A DNA stretch of 64,000 nucleotides from Myxococcus dinghuensis (GTDB lineage Bacteria > Myxococcota > Myxococcia > Myxococcales > Myxococcaceae), in NCBI RefSeq assembly GCF_024198235.1, contig NZ_JAKCFB010000024.1, forward strand, positions 62,001 to 126,000. The letters run 5' to 3'. The notes under the pieces were generated by a model, which saw only the letters and a program-made list of their open reading frames with translations, did no database searches and was not told the DNA's origin. Position 1 is the stretch's first letter, and the number at the start of each line of letters is the position of its first letter. Both the position numbers and the translations under genes were made by a program. Positions 8,726 through 16,501 of this stretch are shown piece after piece.

Positions 8726-11700
8726 ATGCAGCTCACCCGCGCCCTCGCGCTCCTGCTCACCCTGCTGCTGACCGCATGTCCTGGCTCCAAGCCCAGCCCC
8801 CCATCGGGCCCTGAACAGGACGCGGGCACACGCGATGGTGGCGACACCATCCTCACGCTCGACACCACGTCCCTCGCCGACGCCTACCTCGGTGATGCCT
8901 ACGCGGCCACGTTCACCGCCTCCGGCGGCAAGGCCCCGCGCAACTGGCACGTCGCGCCAGAGGCGCTCCCCGCGGGTCTCCAACTCGACCCCGCCTCTGG
9001 CCACCTCTCCGGTACCCCCACCGCCTCGGGCACCTTCTCCCTCGCGGTCTCCGTCCAGGACGCCTCCGGCGCCTCCGCCTCACGCGACCTCTCGCTCTCC
9101 GTCTTCCCTTCCCCCGCCATCACCAGCGCCCCACTTCCGCTCGGCGTCATCGGCGTCCCCTACTCCGCCCTCATCGACATCAGCGGCGGACGTGCCCCGC
9201 TGAGCCTCCACGTCACCACGGGCACCCTGCCCCCAGGACTCTCCCTCGACGGTCCTTCGCTCTCGGGCACGCCCACCAGCGCCACCACCGCGACGTTCAC
9301 CCTCCAGGTCCGTGACGCCAACGGCCACGTGGCCTCCGCGAGCTTCGAGCTCTCCATCCGAGACGGCATCACCATCCCCCTCGCCACCCTCCCGGATGGC
9401 TACACGGACGCCTCCTATCGCCACCCCCTCTCCGCCATCGGCGGCAAGGCGCCCTACACCTGGGCCCTCGTCCGAGGCGCACTGCCCCAAGGCCTCTCGC
9501 TCCAGGACTCGGGCCTCGTCGAGGGCACGCCGGCCGCTCCCGGCACCGCCACGTTCAGCGTCCGCGTCACCGACGCCGCCGGCGCCACCGACACCCGCGA
9601 GCTGAGCCTCACCGCGTACCTCCCGCCCCTCCTCTCCGCCCCGTCCGCCTCGAGCGCCTATACCCAGGACTCCGTCGCCGTCGTCCTCCAGGCCTCGCAG
9701 GGCAAGGGGCCCTTCGTCTTCAGCGCCTCCGGCACCACGCCCCCAGGGCTCACGCTCTCCCCCGAGGGACTGCTCCACGGCCAGCCCTCCCAGGCCGGCG
9801 CCTTCTCCTTCGAAGCCTCCGCCCGCGATGCCAACAACCGCATCGCCTCGCGCGCCATCACCTTCACCGTCCACGCCCGTCCGGCCATCACCACCCTCAC
9901 GCTGCCAGACGCCACCACGGGACAGAGCTACACCCAGCCGCTCGCCGCCACCGGCGGACAGGGCGCCCTCTCCTGGAAGCTCGCGTCGGGTGCCCTTCCC
10001 TCGGGCCTCTCGCTCGGCGCGAACGGGGGCATCAGCGGCACGCCCACCACCGCCGGCACCGCGTCGTTCACCATCACCGTCACCGACGGAGGCGGACGCG
10101 CCGACAGCCGCACGCTGTCGCTCGCCGTCTACGGTCCGCCGCTCATCACCCCACCCACGCTCGCGGACGGCTACGTGACGACGCCCTACTCCGCCACCGT
10201 CAGCGCCTCCGGCGGCCGAGCCCCCTACACCTGGAGCCTCGCCTCCGGCACCCTCCCCACCGGCCTCACCCTCGCGCCCGGCACCGGCGCCATCTCCGGC
10301 ACGCCCGGCTCGACCCCGTCCTCCGCCTCGTTCTCCCTCCGCGTCACCGACAGCGGCGGTCGCGCCTCTGTGCAGGGCTACCAGCTCCACGTCCTCGCGC
10401 AGCCCACCATCGGCGGTGTCTCCACCACGCTGAGCGCCTACGTCTCCACCTCCTTCAGCGCGACCTATGTCGCCTCCGGAGGTCGGAGCCCCTACTCCTT
10501 CTTCACCAACAGCACGCTGCCGTCCGGGCTCACCCTCGCCGCGTCCGGAGCGCTGACGGGCACGCCCACCCTGACGGGGACCTCCTCGGGCACCGTCCTC
10601 GTCTCCGACGCCAACGGCCGCACCACCTCGTACCCGTTCGCCATCACCGTCTACACACTCCCCTCCATCACCACGAGCAACCTGTCCGAGGCGTGGAGCG
10701 GCGAGTCCTACTCGGAGGCCCTCGCGGCCACCGGCGGCAAGTCCCCGTACACGTGGAGCGTCTCCAGCGGCGCCCTCCCCACCGGCCTCTCCCTCTCCAG
10801 CACCGGCGCCATCACCGGTGTCACCACATCCGGCGCGTCGACCTTCACCGCCCAGGTCACCGACGCCAATGGCCGCTCCGCCGAGCGCACCTTCACGCTC
10901 TCCGTCTACCTGCCGCCCACCGTGACGACCTCCGTCCTGCCGTCCGCCACCGTCGGACAGCCCTACACCACCACCCTCGCCGCCTCGAACGGACGCCCGC
11001 CCTTCACCTGGAGCGCCGTCGGCGCGCTGCCGGCGGGCATCACCCTCTCGTCCAGCGGGAGCCTCTCCGGCACCCCGACCCTCACGGGCACCACCTCCTT
11101 CACCGTCGTCGCACAGGACGCGCGCGGGACGTCGGCCTCGCGCCCCCTGTCACTCGTCGTCAGCACCTCGGGCCAGCTCTTCACCGTGGGCCAGTGGAAC
11201 CTCGAGTGGTTCGGCGCGGACAACCTGGGCCCGCCCGACGACCTCCAGCTCTCCCGAGCACGCGACATCCTCCTCGACACCGGCGCCAACCTCTGGGGCT
11301 TCGTCGAGATGGTGGACTCCCAGGACTTCGCCACCCTCAAGTCCCAGCTCCCCGGCTACAGCGGCTTCCTCGCCAACGACACGACCTACGTCCCCGGCGG
11401 CGCCTCCTGGTACACGACGGGCGAGCAGAAGCCCGGCATCCTCTACGACAGCACGCTCACCCTCAGCGGCGCGCAGCTCATCCTCACCGAGAGCGCCTTC
11501 TCCTTCGGCGGCCGGCCACCCCTGCGCGTCGACCTGGTCACGAGCATCCACGGCGCGCCGGCGACCCTGGTCGTCATCGTCATGCACATGAAGGCCTTCT
11601 CCGACGTGGACTCCTATACCCGTCGGCAGGAGGCCAGCATCGCGCTCAAGGCGTACCTCGACGCCCTGCCCTCCACCACGCGCGTCTTCGTCCTCGGCGA

Positions 11701-12568
11701 CTGGAACGACGACGTGGACGTGTCCATCACCCGCAGCAACGGCGTCTACCTGCCCACGCCCTTCGAGAACTTCCTCTCCGACAGCACCCACTACACCTTC
11801 ATCACCCGGGAGCTCTCCCTGCGCGGAGAGCGCACCACCGTCGAGTACCGCGACGCCATCGACCACACGCTCGTCAGCGACGACCTCGTCCCGGCCTACG
11901 TCACCAACTCCGTCCGCGTCCTACGCCCCGACGCCACCTACCCCGACTACGTCGACACCGTCAGTGACCACTACCCCGTCATCAGCCGCTACGACTTCGG
12001 CAACGGCGGCCCCTCCAATCCGGACGGCGGCACGCCCACGGACGGCGGCACGCCCACCGATGGAGGCACGGGCTCACCGCCCGTCGTGTTCATCAACGAG
12101 GTGCTCGCCAACGAGCCCGCCCTGCCCAACGCCGACGGCGGCACCACGCCCGACACCCACTACGAGTTCGTCGAGCTGGTCAACACGGGCGGCTCTCCCG
12201 CGGACCTGTCCGGCTGGACGCTCTGGGACTCCACCACCACCCGCCACGTCTTCGCGCCAGGAACCGTGGTCGCCCCAGGCAAGGCCTACGTCGTCTTCGG
12301 CGGCCCTCGGGGATTCCCACCGGGCACGCCCAACACCGTGGCCGCGTCCACCGGGCAGCTCGGCCTCAACAACACCGGCGACGCCGTGAGCCTGCGCGCC
12401 GCGGACGACACCGTCGTGGACATCCTCACCTACGGCAGCACCGTGGACAACGTGTCCATCAACCGGGACCCCGACACCACGAGCGGCGCCGACTTCATCC
12501 TGCACACCCTCCTCAACCCGGCCCTGACCTCCTCACCCGGACGGCGCGCGGACGGCACCTCGTTCTAG
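8726..12568 (+). CDS. Lipoprotein: nine Ig-like repeats, endonuclease/exonuclease/phosphatase domain, lamin-tail domain
   Basis: This is a 1280-residue lipoprotein (lipobox L-L-T-A-C near residue 18). GGAG sits 6 bases before ATG 8726. Residues about 40-815 hold nine consecutive repeats of about 86 residues of putative-Ig (He_PIG) type, each with 'SGGKAPYTW', 'LPxGLSL' and 'GTP' landmarks. From about residue 820 an EEP (DNase I-like) domain follows: 'WNLEW', 'GFVEM', a conserved H in 'VMHMKA', 'GDWND' and a final 'SDHYPV', which together supply the usual catalytic N, E, H, D/N and D-H residues. A DGGTPT linker leads to a C-terminal lamin-tail domain ('INEVLANEP', 'YEFVELVNTG', 'SGWTL'). The layout fits a surface-tethered nuclease or phosphodiesterase. 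The substrate is not determined by sequence. Confidence 0.88.
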   Translation: MQLTRALALLLTLLLTACPGSKPSPPSGPEQDAGTRDGGDTILTLDTTSLADAYLGDAYAATFTASGGKAPRNWHVAPEALPAGLQLDPASGHLSGTPTASGTFSLAVSVQDASGASASRDLSLSVFPSPAITSAPLPLGVIGVPYSALIDISGGRAPLSLHVTTGTLPPGLSLDGPSLSGTPTSATTATFTLQVRDANGHVASASFELSIRDGITIPLATLPDGYTDASYRHPLSAIGGKAPYTWALVRGALPQGLSLQDSGLVEGTPAAPGTATFSVRVTDAAGATDTRELSLTAYLPPLLSAPSASSAYTQDSVAVVLQASQGKGPFVFSASGTTPPGLTLSPEGLLHGQPSQAGAFSFEASARDANNRIASRAITFTVHARPAITTLTLPDATTGQSYTQPLAATGGQGALSWKLASGALPSGLSLGANGGISGTPTTAGTASFTITVTDGGGRADSRTLSLAVYGPPLITPPTLADGYVTTPYSATVSASGGRAPYTWSLASGTLPTGLTLAPGTGAISGTPGSTPSSASFSLRVTDSGGRASVQGYQLHVLAQPTIGGVSTTLSAYVSTSFSATYVASGGRSPYSFFTNSTLPSGLTLAASGALTGTPTLTGTSSGTVLVSDANGRTTSYPFAITVYTLPSITTSNLSEAWSGESYSEALAATGGKSPYTWSVSSGALPTGLSLSSTGAITGVTTSGASTFTAQVTDANGRSAERTFTLSVYLPPTVTTSVLPSATVGQPYTTTLAASNGRPPFTWSAVGALPAGITLSSSGSLSGTPTLTGTTSFTVVAQDARGTSASRPLSLVVSTSGQLFTVGQWNLEWFGADNLGPPDDLQLSRARDILLDTGANLWGFVEMVDSQDFATLKSQLPGYSGFLANDTTYVPGGASWYTTGEQKPGILYDSTLTLSGAQLILTESAFSFGGRPPLRVDLVTSIHGAPATLVVIVMHMKAFSDVDSYTRRQEASIALKAYLDALPSTTRVFVLGDWNDDVDVSITRSNGVYLPTPFENFLSDSTHYTFITRELSLRGERTTVEYRDAIDHTLVSDDLVPAYVTNSVRVLRPDATYPDYVDTVSDHYPVISRYDFGNGGPSNPDGGTPTDGGTPTDGGTGSPPVVFINEVLANEPALPNADGGTTPDTHYEFVELVNTGGSPADLSGWTLWDSTTTRHVFAPGTVVAPGKAYVVFGGPRGFPPGTPNTVAASTGQLGLNNTGDAVSLRAADDTVVDILTYGSTVDNVSINRDPDTTSGADFILHTLLNPALTSSPGRRADGTSF

Positions 12569-12577
12569 CCCGCGCAG

Positions 12578-12601
12578 GAGGGCGCGGTGCCCCGCGCCCT
12601 C
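12578..12601. terminator. GC hairpin between convergent genes
   Basis: A perfect 10-bp stem (gagggcgcgg/ccgcgccctc) with a 4-base loop lies just after the 12568 stop and overlaps the stop of the leftward lipoprotein gene. There is no T tract on either side, so terminator function is inferred from position. Confidence 0.4.
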
Positions 12602-13169
12602 AACGGCTCGACTCCACGCTCTGCGTGCTCCGCTCGCGGGCCCGTCGTTCGCGGACCTCCTGCTCGGTGGGAATCAGGGAGTCGGCGCGTGGGACGACCG
12701 TCACCTCCCGCGCCACCCAGCCTCCGGGGCCGTCGTCGTACGTCACGTCGACGGGGTCTCCTTCCTTCATCGCCGCCAGCCCCACCGGGTGCCCGTTCAG
12801 CAGCAACCGCGTGGCCTGCACCACGCCGACGTCCCGCTCCGCCCCTTGCGCGTCGCGGATGAGCAGCTCGTTGTCTCCCACCCACGCCACGGAGCCATGG
12901 AAGCTCCCCGTGGGGGCGGGCTTGCCCGAGCCCCCCTGCCCCAGCTCCCCCACCCCTTGCTGCTCCGGGCCTCGCAACGCGTCGGGATCCGGAGCCCGCT
13001 CTCGGGAGGCCACCAGGTCCCGCATCAACGCCGAGCGTCGCTCACGGTCGTCCGCCGAGGGGATTCCTCCCCCACGATGGCCCCCGTCCCGCTGCTCTCC
13101 GCAGCCCGCTCCCAGCACGCCCATGGCGAGCGCCGCCAGGAACAGCACTCCACGACCCGCGCGGTCCAT
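12600..13169 (-). CDS. Small lipoprotein of unknown function
   Basis: The predicted lipoprotein has 189 residues. Its signal ends at a lipobox L-G-A-G-C near residue 23. AGGAGG about 10 bases upstream supports ATG 13169, although the frame is open further upstream. The mature N-terminus is Arg/Gly/Pro-rich and probably disordered. The C-terminal half contains a compact beta-rich domain with 'VAWVGDNELLIRD', 'VTYDDGPGGWVAREVTVV' that resembles small barrel domains seen in other myxobacterial lipoproteins. I do not recognise a named family. It is read in the same direction as the SIMPL gene at 13524 but is separated from it by a terminator, so it probably has its own promoter. Confidence 0.7.
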   Translation of the reverse strand: MDRAGRGVLFLAALAMGVLGAGCGEQRDGGHRGGGIPSADDRERRSALMRDLVASRERAPDPDALRGPEQQGVGELGQGGSGKPAPTGSFHGSVAWVGDNELLIRDAQGAERDVGVVQATRLLLNGHPVGLAAMKEGDPVDVTYDDGPGGWVAREVTVVPRADSLIPTEQEVRERRARERSTQSVESSR

Positions 13170-13523
13170 CGTCCCGTGACCTCCTGCCGACCCGTCGGCT
13201 CGAGTTGCTCGCGCATCGACGCCCCCCACCTCCTTCCCACCCCTCGTCAACATGAGGACGGTCCAGGCAGCCGAGAACCCGGGAGACCCATGCCCCCAGC
13301 CCCACAGCCCGATGGACTGTCGGCACGGCGCCGCGCGGCCCGCCCGCCCCTCCACCAGGCTGCTCGTGCGAGCCGGCGCGACCGAGCGCGAGGACCCCCG
13401 ACGATAGGGGCCCGGGCTGACATCCGAGCGAGGCCCCGCTCCCCCGAAAAAGCGAACGCGGGCGGCGATGACTCGCCACCCGCGTCCCGGTGCCACCCAA
13501 GCGACTTCGTCAGGAAGCGGCGC
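13170..13523. other. Intergenic region with a leftward terminator
   Basis: This is 354 bases between two leftward genes. It holds a terminator for the SIMPL gene at 13447-13483 and the AGGAGG ribosome-binding site of the downstream lipoprotein. An open minus-strand frame crosses it but codes an Arg/Gly-rich product and is not supported. Confidence 0.5.
13447..13483 (-). terminator. Rho-independent terminator for the SIMPL-domain gene
   Basis: Read leftward, a stem of 11 pairs with one mismatch (arms 13473-13483 and 13458-13468, four-base loop) is followed after six bases by TTTTT. It begins about 40 bases past the stop at 13524. Confidence 0.6.
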
Positions 13524-14279
13524 TCAGCGCGCGGCCTCGATGAGGTAGACGAGCGTCACCTTCGCCTGCACCGTCTGCTCCTCCGGCTGGATGGGCGTGG
13601 CCACCCGCGCGTCCGACGCCATCTCCGCCATCGCGAAGCGGGCCGGGTAGAACTGCGGCGGCTCGGCCACCGTGCTCGCGTCCACCACCGCGCCCAGCTT
13701 CACGCCCAGCGACGCGGCCAGCACCTCGGCGGACTTGCGGGCCCGCGCCACCGCCTGGCGCAGCGCCTCACCCTGCACCGCGTCCTGCCTGGCCAGGCCG
13801 AAGCGCACGTTGTCCACGCGGTTGGCGCCCGCGGCCAGGGCCTGGTCCAGCAGGCTGCCCACGCGCGACAGCTCCGTGACGTGGACGCTCACCACGTTGC
13901 TCACGCGGTAGCCCTTCAGCTTCGGCTCCGTCTCGTTCGGCGCCGGGGGCGCGTAGTCGGGGTACACCGAGTAGTTGCGCGTCTGGATGTCCTTGCGGTT
14001 GATGCCCGCGGACGTCAGCGCCGCAATCACCTTCTCCATCTTCTTCGCGTTCTGCTCGCCCGCCGCCTTCGCGTTGGGGGCCAGCGTCTCCACGGCCAGG
14101 TCGATGAAGGCCTCGTCGGGCTGCGCCTTCACCTCGCCGGTGCCCTCCACGCGCAGGGTGCGCAGGGACGCGTCGAACGCGGGACGCGGGGGCGGCGGCG
14201 CGGGCTGGGCCACGGCGCCCAGCGAGGTGAACAGGGCCGCGGTGAGCAACAGGGAACGCAGGGATCGGGTCTGGAGCAT
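13524..14279 (-). CDS. Exported SIMPL-domain (DUF541) protein
   Basis: The protein has 251 residues and an N-terminal signal peptide ending near A-V-A-Q. The rest matches the SIMPL/DUF541 pattern: 'LRVEGTGEVKAQPDEAFIDLAV' type opening (residues 41-62), 'QTRNYSVYPDY', 'GYRVSNVVSVHV', and a helical 'ARARKSAEVLAASLGVKLG' segment. Strong AAGGAGG lies about 5 bases before the ATG at 14279. SIMPL proteins are periplasmic or envelope-associated and form oligomeric rings in some species; their molecular role is poorly defined. The gene stands alone with its own terminator. Confidence 0.9.
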   Translation of the reverse strand: MLQTRSLRSLLLTAALFTSLGAVAQPAPPPPRPAFDASLRTLRVEGTGEVKAQPDEAFIDLAVETLAPNAKAAGEQNAKKMEKVIAALTSAGINRKDIQTRNYSVYPDYAPPAPNETEPKLKGYRVSNVVSVHVTELSRVGSLLDQALAAGANRVDNVRFGLARQDAVQGEALRQAVARARKSAEVLAASLGVKLGAVVDASTVAEPPQFYPARFAMAEMASDARVATPIQPEEQTVQAKVTLVYLIEAAR

Positions 14280-14458
14280 GGCGCCTCCTTGGGGCGGGGG
14301 TATCCGGTACCGCGGGTGTCGTGGTGCCGCTTCCTTACCCTCTAGGACGGACCCTTTCCGCCAACATTCACGTGCCCGCCATGACTTTCCTCGCCGCGGG
14401 GAACACGGCGGCCTTCGCTCGGAGGAAGGCCGCTCGTCCCACTCGTGGGACCGCTCGC

Positions 14459-15097
14459 TCAGGGACTGGCGGCGTCTCCCGCGTCGTACAGGGAGGGCTT
14501 GGGCGACTTGTCCGTCCGGCCCGTCACCTCACGCACCTTGGAGGTCGCCTTGCGGCGCGCGGCGCGCAGGGCGTCCCGGCCCATGTCCATCACCGCCGAC
14601 ACGGCCCCCGCGACCAGGTTGCCCGGCGGCGTGTCCGGCGCGAGCGGGTGCGGGTGCGTGGGCGCCGTCTTCTTCGCGCTCTCCAACAGCGAGCCCAGCG
14701 CGCGCAGCTCCTGTGGACGGAAGGCCTTCTTCACCTCCGGGAACAGCGTGCCCTCCTCCTCGAGCACGTGCGCGCGGACGTTCTCCATCAGCACCCGCAC
14801 CTTCGCGTCGAAGCGCTCCGCGTCCGGCCGCAGGTCGTCGAGCTCCGACAGGAGCCACTTCACGACGTGGTGCTCCTCCAGCGAGCGCAGCACCTCGTGC
14901 AGGAGCGGCACCGAGCGGGCCCGGACCGCCGGGTAGAAGACCTGCTCCTCGATGGCCGAGTGGATGGACAGCTCGAGCACCATCTGGTCCACCAGCCTGC
15001 GCTTCAACTTGTGGGCGTTGGGGCCCGTCTTCTCGAACTTGCGGAAGAGCTGTTCCACCGTCTTGTGGTCCGCCTTCAGCAACGCGATGGCATCCAT
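14459..15097 (-). CDS. Hemerythrin HHE-domain protein
   Basis: The product has 212 residues. Residues 1-150 form the four-helix HHE fold with the expected iron ligands: D10-H11, H46 with E50, H76-H77, and H110 with E114 in 'HVLEEEGTLFP'. Such proteins bind a di-iron centre and sense or handle oxygen, NO or iron. The C-terminal 60 residues are basic and low-complexity. AGGAGG 8 bases upstream fixes ATG 15097. The track frame extends much further upstream, but that part is Arg/Gly/Pro-rich and lacks a second ribosome-binding site. It is divergent from the oxidoreductase at 15517. Confidence 0.88.
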   Translation of the reverse strand: MDAIALLKADHKTVEQLFRKFEKTGPNAHKLKRRLVDQMVLELSIHSAIEEQVFYPAVRARSVPLLHEVLRSLEEHHVVKWLLSELDDLRPDAERFDAKVRVLMENVRAHVLEEEGTLFPEVKKAFRPQELRALGSLLESAKKTAPTHPHPLAPDTPPGNLVAGAVSAVMDMGRDALRAARRKATSKVREVTGRTDKSPKPSLYDAGDAASP

Positions 15098-15516
15098 GTG
15101 GTTCGCCTCCTGTCCGGCCCACCCGGGCCCTCGTCCGCGTCGCGAGGCACAAGGCGCCCGGCGCGACATGTCCCGAATGGTGGGGACGGCCCCTTTGCGA
15201 TGCTGGAGCAACGGGGACATGGCCCGGCCTCCCGCGCGCCCGGCGAGCGACCGGGCGACGATGGACTGTCGTCGCGCCCACGTCCGCCCCACTCCCGGGG
15301 GGCGGGCTGCCCTCTGGAGGAAGCCCCCTTCACCTTTCCGGGAAGCACGGAGGCGTGGGTGGGGCCCCCGGGCCTCCTGGCGAGGGGCGCAGGGTGGCGA
15401 GGGCGACGGAGCGGCCGTCCTCCAGGGCAGTCCCACGCCGCCCCACCTCTGCGCAATGTGCGCCCGTCGGGACGAAGAGAGAGGCATCGCAGGGTGACGG
15501 GGAGAGGGGAAGCGCT
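15098..15516. other. Divergent intergenic region
   Basis: About 420 GC-rich bases lie between the hemerythrin gene and the oxidoreductase gene. They must hold both promoters, but I cannot pick out convincing -35/-10 pairs or a clear operator. Confidence 0.35.
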
Positions 15517-16500
15517 GTGAACATCGTGATGAATGACGTGTTGCGCGTCAGGGTGGCTCGCATCACCCAGGAAGCGGCGGGCATCCGCTCCTACGAGCTG
15601 ATGAGCGAGGAAGCCGAACCGCTTCCCTCCTTCGAGGCCGGCGCACACATCGACGTGCGAGTGCCCGGAGCGGACGCGTCACTGCGCTCGTACTCGCTCT
15701 GCAACGACCCGCAGGAGACGCACCGCTACGTCATCGCGGTGCAGCGCGAGGAGGCCGGCCGCGGCGGCTCGCGCGCCATGCACGAGCAGGTCCGCGAGGG
15801 CGACGTGCTGGTGGTCAGCCGACCCCGCAACGATTTCCCCCTGCTCTTCGCGCGCAGCTACGTGCTCGTCGCGGGAGGCATCGGCATCACGCCGCTGCTG
15901 GCCATGGCGCGGCAGCTCCAGCGCACGGGCGCCCGGTATCGGCTGTACTGCTGCGTCCGCGAGCCCGAGCGCGCCGCGTTCCGCGCGCTGCTGTCAGCGC
16001 CCCCCTTCGACGACAAGGTGCTCTTCCACTTCGACGGCGGAGACGCCGCCAAGGGATTGGACCTGGATGCGCTGCTCTCCACGCGCGAGCCGGGCTCGCG
16101 GCTCTACTGCTGCGGCCCCGCCGGACTGATGAAGGCCGTGCGCGAGACGGCGACGCGCCACCGCTGGCCCTGGGAGAAGGTCCACTTCGAATCGTTCTCC
16201 GCGGAGGGCACGAGCGCCGCCTCCGGAAAGGAGGACCAGGAGTTCGAGGTGACCATCCGCAGCACCGGGCAGGTGCTGAGCGTGCCCAAGGGACAGTCCG
16301 TGCTCAACATCCTGCGCCGCAACGGGCTGCGCGTCCCCAGCGAATGCGAGGCGGGTTCGTGCGGGACCTGCGTCACCCGCGTCTGCGAGGGACAGGTCGA
16401 GCACCGGGACACGTTCTTCCAGGACGAGCGCGCGAGCGACCAGCGCATGCTCGTCTGCGTGTCCCGCGCCCGCTCGAAGCGCCTGGTGCTGGACCTGTGA
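15517..16500 (+). CDS. Class IA oxidoreductase (VanB/phthalate dioxygenase reductase type)
   Basis: The protein has 327 residues. The flavin-binding domain is at 1-110, with the 'LRSYSLCN' flavin motif; the NAD-binding domain at 110-235 starts 'YVLVAGGIGITPLL' and includes 'YCCGPAGLM'. A C-terminal plant-type 2Fe-2S ferredoxin domain carries the C-x4-C-x2-C cluster ('CEAGSCGTC') and a distal Cys in 'MLVC'. This is the electron-transfer half of vanillate demethylase or phthalate dioxygenase-type systems. No oxygenase subunit lies beside it. GTG 15517 is favoured because GAGAGGGGA is well spaced before it; ATG 15529 is the alternative. Confidence 0.88.
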   Translation: MNIVMNDVLRVRVARITQEAAGIRSYELMSEEAEPLPSFEAGAHIDVRVPGADASLRSYSLCNDPQETHRYVIAVQREEAGRGGSRAMHEQVREGDVLVVSRPRNDFPLLFARSYVLVAGGIGITPLLAMARQLQRTGARYRLYCCVREPERAAFRALLSAPPFDDKVLFHFDGGDAAKGLDLDALLSTREPGSRLYCCGPAGLMKAVRETATRHRWPWEKVHFESFSAEGTSAASGKEDQEFEVTIRSTGQVLSVPKGQSVLNILRRNGLRVPSECEAGSCGTCVTRVCEGQVEHRDTFFQDERASDQRMLVCVSRARSKRLVLDL

Positions 16501-16501
16501 C

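Noticed and set aside
14459..15487. Long form of the hemerythrin gene starting at 15487
   Set aside because: The extra N-terminus is Arg/Gly/Pro-rich and the only strong ribosome-binding site is before 15097.
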